A stretch of 64,000 nt of DNA. Origin: VXNE01 sp963668365. Its GTDB lineage: Bacteria; Pseudomonadota; Gammaproteobacteria; Pseudomonadales; Azotimanducaceae. The stretch is taken from the NCBI GenBank assembly GCA_963668365.1, contig OY764266.1:2170001-2234000 (forward strand), written 5' to 3'. The translations under genes were made by a program, and so were the position numbers. The notes under the pieces were generated by a model. That model saw only the letters and a program-made list of their open reading frames with translations, was not told the origin of the DNA and did not search any database. Shown in pieces: positions 51,121 through 59,719 of the stretch. How positions within the stretch are numbered: the first letter of the stretch is position 1; each line of letters opens with the position of its first letter.

Positions 51121-52574
51121 GGTTGCGGCTCCGAATCGGCTGCGGGAGGCGATGCCGACACGGTGCGCCGTCCCTTCATGGTCATGAACAGGTTGTACGC
51201 GAGCAACCCCGCACCGGCGAGGAAAACGATGCCGGCGACGAGCCGCAACGCGTAGTAGGGAGCCATGCTGGCCATGATGTCCTTGAAGCTGAAACTCGGT
51301 TCGCCGATCTCATCGAGGCTCAGCCACAACAGGCCCTGGGAGACGCCGGCGCCCCACATCGCCAGCACATAGAGCATGGTGCCCGCCAACGCCAGCCAGA
51401 AGTGGACATTGGCGAGTCTGACGCTGTAGAGCGCCGTACCCATGAGGCGCGGCACCAGGAAGTAGAACGTGCCGAAGGTGATCATGGCGTTCCAGCCGAG
51501 CGCGCCGGAGTGCACATGACCCACGGTCCAGTCTGTGAAATGACTGACCACGTTGACGCTCTTGATGGCCATCATCGGACCCTCGAACGTCGCGAGCCCG
51601 TAGAAGGCGAGGGACAGCACGATGAACTTGAGCGCCGGGTCGACGCGGAGTTTCCGCCAGGCCCCCGCCACCGTCATGATGCCGTTGACCATCGTCGCCC
51701 AGGACGGTGCCAAGAGGATGAGGCTCATCACCATGCCGAGGGACTGCACCCATTCGGGGATCGCGCTGTAGTGCAGGTGGTGCGGCCCGGCCCAGATGTA
51801 GCTGTAGGTGAACGCCCAGAAGGCGATGATGGACAGCCGATAGCTCCAGATGGGCCGGCCGGCATGCTTGGGCAGGAAGTAATACAGCATGCCGAGGAAT
51901 CCGCCGGTCAGCAGGAAGCCGACGGCGTTGTGTCCGTACCACCATTGGACGATGGCGTCCTGGGCGCCGGCGAAGAGCGAATAGGACTTCGATATCGACA
52001 CGGGTATGGCGAGGCTGTTGACGATGTGCAGCATGGCGATGACGATGATGAGCGCGCCGTAGAACCAGTTGGAGACGTAGATCGGCTTGATCCGGCGTTT
52101 CGCGATGGTGCCGAAGAAGACGACGGCGAAGCACACCCAGACGACGGCGATGGCGATGTCGAACGGCCACTCCAGTTCGGCGTATTCCTTGCCGCCGCTC
52201 CACCCCGCCAGCAGTGAAATCCCGCCACAAAGCACCCCTATCTGCCATGCGAAGCAGCAGAACCAGGCGAGTCCGGGTGCGAACAGTGGCACGTGGCAGG
52301 TCCGTTGGACGCTATAGAACGCGGTGCCCATCAACGCGGACACGCCGAATCCGAAGATCACGGCGTTGGTGTGCAGCGAACGCAGTCGGCCGAATGACAG
52401 CCACTCCTGGCCGAAGTCGAGGCTCGGCCACACCAGTTCCGCCGCGATGTGCACGCCCGCGGCCATCCCGAGCAGGGACCAGATGATGGAGAACGCGACC
52501 AGCGCCGTGACGACGCGGTCCCGATAGGTTTCCCGAATGGGTTCGGCAGGAGCTGCGTCCGATACATTCGCCAT
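51117..52574 (-). CDS. ccoN: cbb3-type cytochrome c oxidase catalytic subunit I (CcoN)
   Basis: Haem-copper oxidase subunit holding haem b and the b3-CuB centre where O2 is reduced; cbb3 enzymes have high O2 affinity. About twelve membrane helices; LRSLHTNAVIFGFGVSALMG carries the low-spin haem ligand, QWWYGHNAVGFLLTGGFLGM holds the CuB His and cross-linked Tyr region, and FTDWTVGHVHSGALGWNAM the high-spin haem ligands. 485 residues, normal length. ATG 52574 is used. The gene follows the Yip1-type gene by two bases, so that gene probably belongs to the same transcript. FNR or O2-responsive sites were not identified. Confidence 0.96.
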   Translation of the reverse strand: MANVSDAAPAEPIRETYRDRVVTALVAFSIIWSLLGMAAGVHIAAELVWPSLDFGQEWLSFGRLRSLHTNAVIFGFGVSALMGTAFYSVQRTCHVPLFAPGLAWFCCFAWQIGVLCGGISLLAGWSGGKEYAELEWPFDIAIAVVWVCFAVVFFGTIAKRRIKPIYVSNWFYGALIIVIAMLHIVNSLAIPVSISKSYSLFAGAQDAIVQWWYGHNAVGFLLTGGFLGMLYYFLPKHAGRPIWSYRLSIIAFWAFTYSYIWAGPHHLHYSAIPEWVQSLGMVMSLILLAPSWATMVNGIMTVAGAWRKLRVDPALKFIVLSLAFYGLATFEGPMMAIKSVNVVSHFTDWTVGHVHSGALGWNAMITFGTFYFLVPRLMGTALYSVRLANVHFWLALAGTMLYVLAMWGAGVSQGLLWLSLDEIGEPSFSFKDIMASMAPYYALRLVAGIVFLAGAGLLAYNLFMTMKGRRTVSASPPAADSEPQP

Positions 52575-52576
52575 GA

Positions 52577-53182
52577 TCAGACGCCTATGGAGGGACCGAT
52601 CCCGCTCGCCCATAGGGCGACGGTCAGGCCGAGCACGGTCACCGCGCCTACCAGCAGGTAGGCGATGAGCGCGGACGCCATCAGCATGCCGCGCTCCGGC
52701 CCGGTCCCGAGGACGATCGGCAGCCCCTTGTACAGCAGGTACATGCTCCATATGAGTGCCGGGATGAGCGCGAGCAGATTGATAAATACGTGCGGGAACA
52801 GGTGGAAAGCGCTGCCGGCGACCATGGGCGCCGCGACGATGCCGACCAGCGCCAGGTGGATGCCGAGCCTGCCGTCGGCGCCATAGGTGGGGGCCATCCA
52901 GCGCCCGACAAACGCGGTGCTGACAAGACCGAAGAGCAGGGTGAAGAAGTACCCGATGCTGACCAGCGTCAACGCATCGCCGGGCAGGTACAGGGGCTGC
53001 GCCGCCCCGAGTCTCCAGCCGAAGAACGATGCACCGATGAATGCGAACACCGGCGGCAGCAGGGCCAGCCAGACAATCTGCCGGAAGAACACGGCAAGCG
53101 GATCCGGGTCCGTCCGCGCAAGCGTCTCAAACGCGTCGGTCGGACTACGTATGGCCTTGAGGAGCGGGGACGAATACGGCAT
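52577..53182 (-). CDS. Yip1-family membrane protein
   Basis: A protein of about 200 residues with five or so membrane helices. SPLLKAIRSPTDAFETLART at the N-terminus, VFFRQIVWLALLPPVFAFIG and AGSAFHLFPHVFINLLALIP are typical of Yip1/DUF1282 proteins. Function in bacteria is unknown. It ends two bases before ccoN, in the same direction, which hints at a link with the oxidase operon. ATG 53182 chosen; ATG 53212 is also possible. Confidence 0.78.
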   Translation of the reverse strand: MPYSSPLLKAIRSPTDAFETLARTDPDPLAVFFRQIVWLALLPPVFAFIGASFFGWRLGAAQPLYLPGDALTLVSIGYFFTLLFGLVSTAFVGRWMAPTYGADGRLGIHLALVGIVAAPMVAGSAFHLFPHVFINLLALIPALIWSMYLLYKGLPIVLGTGPERGMLMASALIAYLLVGAVTVLGLTVALWASGIGPSIGV

Positions 53183-53283
53183 CGATGGCGCGCTGAACGG
53201 CAGGCCGATCATACCGCGCTCCGGCAGACGGCGGCGGCGCTCATAGGCGCGAGCAGAGACCGCCCTGCGGTTCGTTCGCTGCT

Positions 53284-54159
53284 TCAGGTGTCGTCCGCGG
53301 AGGAACGCCGCGTGGCCAGCATGGTCTCCACGCGGACAAGTATCTCGTCGCCCGCCTGAGGCCGTGAAAGCAACAACCACTCGCTTGCCCTGGCGAAGTC
53401 CTCGGCTTCGGTCACCCTGTCCAGCAATGCGGCCAGACGACGGCCCGTCGCGGTATCGAACTTCAACGCCGCTTGATGGCTCAACAGCGACCGGGTCGCC
53501 CGGAGGTTCTGTCGTGCCTGTTGCTCTGCTGCCTCGGCTCGCCGCTCCGCAGCCCGGCGACCGGCGCCTTCTTCCTCCGGCGTCGGCAGGTCGCGCCCCG
53601 TGGCCGGATCGAAAAGTCTGAGTTCGGAACCCTTGAGCCATAGGAGCAGGCCCAGCGCGTCGCTGCGCAAGCCCGGTTCGCCGTTCGGCAGCGCGGCGGC
53701 GCGCATCTTTCGATAGCGCTTGCCATGCAGTTCGAAGCCCTGCAGCGGCGGAGTCAGCCACTCGCCGCGAGGGTCGTAAAGGAAGTACTCCCGCACGCCC
53801 CAGCGGGCGTAGCGTTGCCGCTTTGTGCGCTCGTCTTCACGTCGCGTGGACGCCGAGGTGATCTCCAGCACGAATGCGGGAGGCTTCTCTTCCCATATCT
53901 TGTACAGGTCGCGCTCGCCGCGCCTGACACCGAACGCTACGAAAATGTCCGGTGATAGATGCCTGCGCGGATTGCCCGGCTCGTCGAACACCATCAGGTT
54001 GGAACCCACGTAGACATCGTCGCGCCCGGCAAGGTGTTTTCTTATGCCGTAGGCCGCGCCGGTCAGGCACATATAGTGACGTTCGGATTCGGCCACCGGC
54101 TTGCCGTCCGACGTCGGGTATTCAACGGCGTTCGGTTCGATGGCAAGCGTTTCGCTCAA
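53284..54159 (-). CDS. Uma2 family (DUF820) putative endonuclease
   Basis: A 291-residue Uma2 protein. HLSPDIFVAFGV, AFVLEITSASTRREDERTKR and YARWGVREYFLYDP form the PD-(D/E)XK-like core. A coiled-coil C-terminal extension (RRAAERRAEAAEQQARQNL) and a further helical tail resembling that of Rpn proteins (ALKFDTATGRRLAALLDRV) follow. TTG at 54159 with GAGGAA before it fits the homology; the frame upstream to 54330 does not. Third Uma2 gene in the window. Confidence 0.82.
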   Translation of the reverse strand: MSETLAIEPNAVEYPTSDGKPVAESERHYMCLTGAAYGIRKHLAGRDDVYVGSNLMVFDEPGNPRRHLSPDIFVAFGVRRGERDLYKIWEEKPPAFVLEITSASTRREDERTKRQRYARWGVREYFLYDPRGEWLTPPLQGFELHGKRYRKMRAAALPNGEPGLRSDALGLLLWLKGSELRLFDPATGRDLPTPEEEGAGRRAAERRAEAAEQQARQNLRATRSLLSHQAALKFDTATGRRLAALLDRVTEAEDFARASEWLLLSRPQAGDEILVRVETMLATRRSSADDT

Positions 54160-54376
54160 GTGGGTTCCTCCATCTCGTCGGCCCGGGCGCTCGCGCGGTG
54201 TCGTTGGAAGGTAACACAGCCTTTCCAGCCGTCCCAAACCCGTCCGTTTCGCGGTTGTCGCAGAGCATGTTCGCCTCCCTCGGCACCGTCCAGGATCTCG
54301 ACGATTGTCCCCGATCCGTCGATGCCGCAATGACAGCGAATGACGTGGATCGATGTGAGAATGCGCCCCTGTTCAT

Positions 54377-55212
54377 GTAGGTGCGCTTGTCTGGGACTCG
54401 ATGGCGTTCGACCCGGAACTCGACCGGCTCTACATGGGTGTCGGCAACGGCACGCCCTGGAACCGGGAGATCCGCAGTCCCGGCGGCGGGGACAACCTGT
54501 ACCTCGCGTCCATCGTCGCGATCGATCCGGATGACGGCGCCATGGCGTGGCATTACCAGACCGCGCCGGGCGAAACCTGGGACCGCACCGCCACGCAGCA
54601 CATGATCCTGGCCGACATCGAGATCGACGGCGCGTTGCGCAAGGTCATCATGCGGGCGCGAAGAACGGCTTCTTCTATGTGCTGGACCGCACCGACGGCA
54701 CGTTCATCTCGGCCGAGGCCTGCGTGCCGGTGAACTGGGCGAGCCGCGTCGATCCGGCAACGGGCAGACCGGTGGAGGTACCCGGTGCCCGCTACTCCGA
54801 GGCTGTCCAGCTCATCGCCCCGTCGGCGCACGGCGGCCACAACTGGCATCCGATGGCATTCAAGCTGGGTGGCGCCGCCGAGTTGCCGCAACCCGCCGTC
54901 ACGCATGTGAACATTCCGGAACCTCCCGCGATCGACGCCACGCCGGAAGTGATCGCAAGCGGCGAACTCTTCTATCACACGTGGTGCTCGTCGTGCCACG
55001 GCGCAGGCGCGACATCGGGCAGTGCGCTGCCGGACCTCAAGTACCTGTCCGCCGGCGCACACGCGCGCTGGGAGTCGATCATGCGCGACGGCGCCTACGC
55101 ATCCCTTGGCATGCCGGGTTTCGACCATGTGTTGAGCGAGACGGACTCGGCGGCGGTGGAGGCGTTTCCGGGGTTTTTTGGGGTGTCGCCGGGACTCTCA
55201 AAGTCCTCTTGA
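54377..55212 (+). pseudogene. PQQ-dependent (quinohaemoprotein) dehydrogenase gene, collapsed
   Basis: Fragments of a PQQ alcohol dehydrogenase with a C-terminal cytochrome c. The first part reads LVWDSMAFDPELDRLYMGVG and IVAIDPDDGAMAWHYQ; no N-terminus or signal peptide exists. Near 54655 the frame shifts, then KNGFFYVLDRTDGTFISAE and NWASRVDPATGRPVEVPG follow. After HNWHPMAF the protein jumps directly to KLGGAAELPQPAV and a haem site in FYHTWCSSCHGAG; the roughly 200 residues of the propeller that normally lie between are deleted. It is a clear pseudogene; its end adjoins the leader of the integrase. Confidence 0.85.
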
Positions 55213-55305
55213 CACGTTGATAAACATACGATTATTGCTTCTATCGGTTTCTCGGCGTTACGCTGCATCGCAACAAAAAACACGTACCGAAACGAGTAAC
55301 CAGAC
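55213..55305 (+). promoter_or_regulatory. Integrase leader region
   Basis: Contains TTGACA (55211-55216) and TTGATAAACA, then the GAGTAACCAGACATG start context of the integrase. It resembles 9217-9339. In the TTGACA-rich part a -10 is unclear. Confidence 0.5.
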
Positions 55306-55688
55306 ATGCCATCCAACAGCAGAAGACGCCCCCGGCGGCTCTCCGCCACCTTCGTCCGAACCGTCAACGCGCCCGGCCGCTACGGCGACGGCCACGGCCT
55401 GAGCCTTCTCGTCAAGCGCGCCGCCTGCGGCGGCCTCGCCAAGTCGTGGTCGCAGGCCATCCGGCCGGACGGCAAGACCACCAGCGTCGGTCTCGGCGCC
55501 TACCCGGTCGTGACCCTCGCCGCGGCCCGCGCCAAAGCGATCGAGAACGCCCGCGCCGTCGCCGAGGGGCGCGATCCGCGGCGCCGCGTCCAGCGGGTGC
55601 CGACCTTCGCACAGGCGTGCGAGGCCGTCATCGCCATCCACGCCAGGCACTGGAAGGGCCGCAAGAACGAGCGCGAGTGGCGCGCCAG
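55306..55688 (+). pseudogene. P4-type tyrosine integrase, N-terminal part (split gene)
   Basis: Tyrosine recombinase of the P4/DUF4102 type, used by integrative islands. RTVNAPGRYGDGHGLSLLVK and SVGLGAYPVVTLAAARAKAI form the arm-type DNA-binding domain; PTFAQACEAVIAIHARHWKG starts the core-binding domain. The frame stays open to 55737, but integrase similarity ends at GAG TGG CGC GCC AG (55688), where phage DNA is inserted. The gene resumes at 58094. Confidence 0.85.
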
Positions 55689-55888
55689 ACTAGACGAATG
55701 CGAAAGATCGCCGGGGATATCGTGCGAAAGATTGTGAGCAGACCTGAGCCTTGCCGAGCAGAACCGAGCAAAAATCAAACGGTCGTTTGATCGGAGGCAG
55801 GTAAGGCGCTCGGGGGAGCGGCACGTCCCCGTGGGCCACTACGCCCAGCTTGCCGAATGACTCGAGCGCCAACATAAGAGTACTACGA

Positions 55889-57136
55889 TCAGCGCAGCCG
55901 CGCATAACGCCGTCCAGCGCGAGTGACCTCCCGATCGGTCACGCGGTGGTAGGTCGACAGGAAGATTCCGTCGCGCGTCGACTTGACCACCGTGCGCCAC
56001 CAGCGGCCGTCCTCATAGAGGTAGCCGATCAGGTGTCGCGGACTCTCCTGATAGATGATGCCGTCGTCGAAGATTCGCTGGACGCGGCCGTAGTCGCCGG
56101 GTTGTATGTCGTCATGGCGGAAGAGTTGCTTGGCCGCTGTCCATCGCGAGAGCTGCACCGCGTGGCCGGCGTCCAGCGCGGTGGCCAAGTTACCCTCGAC
56201 GACCGCCACCGGAAGGTGGCCCTCGATCGTGCCCGACAGGTGCTCGCGGAATTCTTCGGACGCGACGATCAACCGGACCCGCTCGCGCGCGACGTCCGCC
56301 GGCAAGGCGTTGAGGTTCGAGATCGCGCCGGCGCGCGCGGCAACGACCGCGACGGCGGCCGAGGCGATCTCCGCCGACGCGTCGGCGATGCGGCCCGACA
56401 GGATTCGCGCGGCGTGCTCCAAGGGCGGCACCAGGCCGACGTTGCGGCTGAACCCCGGATCGATGCCGCGCGGAACCTGGACGATCTCGCCGGAGCGCCT
56501 GTTGGTCCACGGCCGCGTCGTGACGCCGGGATCCTTCGAGACCTCGAAGCCGTATCGGTCGAGATCGTCGGCGGACAGCTGCATGACGATGCAGCGGCAG
56601 TGCCAGCCGTTGGGGGGATAGTGGGTCTTCCACCAGTGATGGTCGACCGGCAGCACGGTGCCGTGCCACGCGGCGTGCTCCGGGCGCGTGCGCGCGTCCA
56701 GGACGGCGCTGTAGCGCAGGTAGGGCATGTACTCCTTCAAGCGCTCTATGCGCGCCCAGCGGCCGTGCGCGGTCGCCATGCGGATGTTGGTGTCGTAGAT
56801 GATCCGCAGCCGCCGCGGGCTGCCGAGCTGGACCAGGCGCCGCTCGCCGGTGAGGGGGTCGACCATCTCTTGCTGGCCCCACCATCCCCTCGCCCGCAAA
56901 ATCGGCTCCAGGCGCTGCTGGAACTGCCGGAACGTGATGCCCTCGGCGATCGCCTCGTCGACGGCCTCCCGGATGTCCTCGAGGATGTCGAGCCGCATGG
57001 CCTTCGCCGCGGTGAACGACGCGACATGCTGGCCGGCGGCCGTGTCGCGCCAGTCGAAGCCGACGTGGTAGCCCTTGGCCCGGAAGTGCTCGATCGCCTC
57101 GACGGGCGGGACCGTCAGGATCTCGGTGTCGGCCAT
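55889..57136 (-). CDS. Mu gpF-like phage head morphogenesis protein
   Basis: Minor head protein of Mu-like phages (SPP1 gp7 family), 415 residues. PVEAIEHFRAKGYHVGFDWR starts the family-typical N-terminus; the gp7 core is seen in RIIYDTNIRMATAHGRW, RYSAVLDARTRPEHAAWHG and HYPPNGWHCRCIV, with the Cys-His pattern. The last 90 residues (KQLFRHDDIQPGDYGRVQRI, DGRWWRTVVKSTRDGIFL) resemble the barnase/EndoU/colicin-like (PBECR) domains often fused to these proteins; this is tentative. It starts two bases after the portal-like gene stop. Confidence 0.82.
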   Translation of the reverse strand: MADTEILTVPPVEAIEHFRAKGYHVGFDWRDTAAGQHVASFTAAKAMRLDILEDIREAVDEAIAEGITFRQFQQRLEPILRARGWWGQQEMVDPLTGERRLVQLGSPRRLRIIYDTNIRMATAHGRWARIERLKEYMPYLRYSAVLDARTRPEHAAWHGTVLPVDHHWWKTHYPPNGWHCRCIVMQLSADDLDRYGFEVSKDPGVTTRPWTNRRSGEIVQVPRGIDPGFSRNVGLVPPLEHAARILSGRIADASAEIASAAVAVVAARAGAISNLNALPADVARERVRLIVASEEFREHLSGTIEGHLPVAVVEGNLATALDAGHAVQLSRWTAAKQLFRHDDIQPGDYGRVQRIFDDGIIYQESPRHLIGYLYEDGRWWRTVVKSTRDGIFLSTYHRVTDREVTRAGRRYARLR

Positions 57137-57137
57137 C

Positions 57138-58092
57138 CTATATTCGGCTGGAGATGTCGCCGGAGAACGCCATGTTGCGCAGCAGCCTGGCCATCGCGTC
57201 GCCGTCCATGCGGGACAGCAGCTCGGGCAGCCGCTCCCGGAACGCGTCGTAGCCGCCGCTTGAGAGCGCGTCCCGCGCCGCCGCGAGGACCGGCTCGATC
57301 ATCGGATCCATGACCGGACGCCAGTCGCCGGTCGCCTGCGCGACGGCCAGGTCGATCGCGTCCAGCGCCGCGCCGGGCCGCTGCGACCGCGCCAGCGCGA
57401 GAAGCGCGCGGGCCATCGCATCCTTGTCTTCCGCGTCGTCTTCGTCTTCCTCTTCTTCGTCGCCCATGTCCGGCGGCGCCCGCGACTCCAGGACATCGTC
57501 GTCTTCGTCCGGCTCCTCGAAGCCCATGATCGTTCGCACCTCGTCGGTCCTGACCCTGAGGCCGAGCGGCACCAGCGTCGACAGCACGTCCGCTATGAGC
57601 TTGCGGTCCGGCGGCGTCTCGCGCTCGATGACGACGCGGGGGTATTCCCTCCGCTCGCCGCGGTTGAGCGCCACCATCGGAACGATGAGGTCGCGCCGCA
57701 GCGTCTGGGCGAGCTGCCTGCCGTCCGAGTGCTCGATGTCGCGTCGGACCAGGTCGTGGACCTCGCCGAGCGACCGCGCGCCGCGCTCGCCGGCCTCGGT
57801 GGTCAGCGTCTGGCCGAGCACCACGATCGACATCTGGCTGTCGATGTAGCCGACGAGGTCCCTGTAGATCTCCGAGCGGCCCTGCACGTTGGCGAGGTCC
57901 GGAAACTCGATGGTCATGCCCTCCGGCACGATCGCCGCCATGTCCGGCGCTATGTTGGCCACGGCCCTGTAAAGGACGTTGCGGTCGTCGGCGCTCGCGT
58001 TCGGCGGATACGTGCCGAGCCGTATCGGCTGGCCGTACGCCTCGACGAACCGGACCCAGTCCTTGAGCGTGTAGGTCTTGAACATCCACGCA
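57138..58092 (-). pseudogene. Mu gp29-like portal protein (DUF935), 5'-truncated
   Basis: The minus-strand frame starts abruptly with AAWMFKTYTLKDWVRFVEAY, which corresponds to the middle of Mu gp29-type portal proteins. The rest is present: GTYPPNASADDRNVLYRAVA, SQMSIVVLGQTLTTEAGERG and LIVPMVALNRGERREY. An acidic run (DMGDEEEEDEDDAEDKD) precedes the C-terminal helices. About 200 N-terminal residues are missing, because the fragment is joined to integrase sequence at 58093. It precedes the gpF-like gene as in Mu. Confidence 0.82.
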
Positions 58093-58093
58093 G

Positions 58094-58466
58094 CCTGCGC
58101 GACTACGCGATGCCGAAGCTCGGCGGCAGGCGCGTCGACGCCATCACCACCGACAACGTCATGGCCGTCCTCCTGCCGATCTGGTCGACGAAGCGCATCA
58201 CGGCCCAGCGCGTGCGGCAGCGCATCGGCGCCGTGATGAAGTGGGCGGTCGCGAAGGGCTGCCGGCAGGACAACCCGGCCGGCGACGCCATTGCCGCCGC
58301 GCTGCCGAACAACCGCGTCGCGGCGAAGCACCAGCGGGCGCTGCCGCACGCGAAGGTCGGCGCCGCGCTGAAGCGCGTGCGCGAGTCCGGGGGCTACGCC
58401 GGTACCGTGCTGACCTTCGAGTTCCTCGTCCTCACGGCGGCGCGCTCCGCCGAGGTGCGCGGCGCC
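58094..58466 (+). pseudogene. P4-type tyrosine integrase, middle part (split gene)
   Basis: Continues the integrase: LRDYAMPKLGGRRVDAITTD, VLLPIWSTKRITAQRVRQRI and MKWAVAKGCRQDNPAGDAI, then VLTFEFLVLTAARSAEVRGA, the start of the catalytic domain with the first active-site Arg in R-S-x-E-V-R context. The remaining catalytic residues (HxxR, Tyr) are missing after 58466. The gene was thus cut twice: once by the Mu-like fragment and once at its 3' end. Confidence 0.82.
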
Positions 58467-58531
58467 TGCTATATTCGCGTCCCCAACGTAGGCAAGCGGG
58501 AGTGGGAGAGGTCCACGACCGACCGATAATC

Positions 58532-59470
58532 ATGGACAACACTGGAACTGCCTCGCTCGTACGCGTGGTCATTCGCGGCTGGACCTTTTGGAAGGGCCAA
58601 CTGGACAACCGCAAGGAAGCCCGGGCGATGCTATTGGATGCGTTCGAGTCGAACAGCTGGCCCGCCGGCCTCGCGTCCCTCGCTGTCACCCCCGGTGGCT
58701 TCATCCGAACCCGCCTGCCCCGCGACTACGGGGGCAGCAGGGGATGGAACTCCAAGAAACGCGACCTCCGGAAGCTAATCCCACATGCAGAAGCGGCTGT
58801 CGAGGCGGTCGTTTGCGGGGAGGTCTTGAACTTGGCCAAACAACGAACTCGGTTCCTCACCCTTGGTGTCGATCTCAATGTTGACCGGCACAAAGAGGAA
58901 CGGCTCATGGATGATCACCGATGTCGGCCGACATGCCCGCCCTCCTGCACGCACGCAGAGCTGGTTGCGGTCCTCGACACGAATTCCGGCACGGTCGTTC
59001 GCTGGACTGGCAAGTCCTATCCCGCAGACTCACGGCAACATTCCCAGCAACACACGCTGGTCCATGTGACAGACCTACGCTCTCACCTCCTCGACATCGG
59101 ATCCGAGCGTCTCCTCGTCTTGGGCTGCCACGATCTTCAGTTGTTCATCGACCGAGGCAGAAAGTCCTCATACGGTCCCACGCCCAAAGAGACCCGCCGA
59201 CATCGCATGCGTAAACTCGCCCGCAAGTTCAAACCGACGGTAGTCCTGCATCATCCCCACGCCACGTACTCGCCTAGAGTCTGGCAATCCGCATGGGGCG
59301 CCACACGATCAGCGCTCCCCACCACGCGCGTCTGGGCGTCGGGTGTCGCCTTTTGTGGCAACCCGCTGCCGCAACGGAGTTGGAAACCCTGGCAAACGCT
59401 GAACGCCACCCGATCCGCAACAGCTTCCAGAACTGGGGTATTCGACGTAGTCATCAACGGCTGCGCCTGA
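58532..59470 (+). CDS. Conserved-looking protein of unknown function, upstream of a DUF3800 gene
   Basis: Not recognised. The 312-residue protein begins TGTASLVRVVIRGWTFWKGQ and has a Cys-rich knuckle (HRCRPTCPPSCTHAEL, about residue 130) that could bind zinc. A C-terminal alpha/beta region follows, with ERLLVLGCHDLQLFIDRG, KPTVVLHHPHATYSPRVWQ and TTRVWASGVAFCGN. Motifs of the type strand-GCHD-x-x and HHPH-x-T-x-S-P look like an active site of a hydrolase. The ATG at 58532 follows TATATT at about 58471, a possible -10. It is located just after the broken integrase and 249 bases before the DUF3800 gene, on the same strand. Confidence 0.6.
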   Translation: MDNTGTASLVRVVIRGWTFWKGQLDNRKEARAMLLDAFESNSWPAGLASLAVTPGGFIRTRLPRDYGGSRGWNSKKRDLRKLIPHAEAAVEAVVCGEVLNLAKQRTRFLTLGVDLNVDRHKEERLMDDHRCRPTCPPSCTHAELVAVLDTNSGTVVRWTGKSYPADSRQHSQQHTLVHVTDLRSHLLDIGSERLLVLGCHDLQLFIDRGRKSSYGPTPKETRRHRMRKLARKFKPTVVLHHPHATYSPRVWQSAWGATRSALPTTRVWASGVAFCGNPLPQRSWKPWQTLNATRSATASRTGVFDVVINGCA

Positions 59471-59719
59471 ATTGCCCCTGGCTCCTACTCAGTTCGCCGA
59501 AACCCCACTCACCGGCGTCCAAATAACCGCTTTCCTCCGCGACAGCCAAGACTGAGTACGGGCCCCTGCCATGCCTTGTCTGGCATTTGACACTAGCCCC
59601 AGAGGCGTCTACATTCCACCGTATGCGTCTGCGGAGAGTCGCCAAGCGGCTCGTCCTTCGGAGCCCAAGGCTCCAAGGCCCAGACGCTTTTCTGTTGTTT
59701 CTCCGGGGCTGGGGCCGCT

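Larger units (their letters stand above)
55689..58093 (-). mobile_element. Mu-like prophage fragment inserted in the integrase gene
   Basis: About 2.4 kb carrying a Mu gp29-like (DUF935) fragment and a complete gpF-like gene on the minus strand. Removing 55689-58093 joins GCC AG to C CTG CGC and restores the integrase codons A-S-L-R in frame. The edges share CAG. No Mu ends or transposase genes are present, so it is only a fragment. The first 200 bases (55689-55888) hold no recognisable gene. Confidence 0.75.

Noticed and set aside
9217..55308. The two integrase-like leaders as attL/attR of one 46-kb island
   Set aside because: The interval contains many core genes (pyk, lipB, ccoNOQP, gspCD), and similarity is confined to leader sequence rather than a clean direct repeat.
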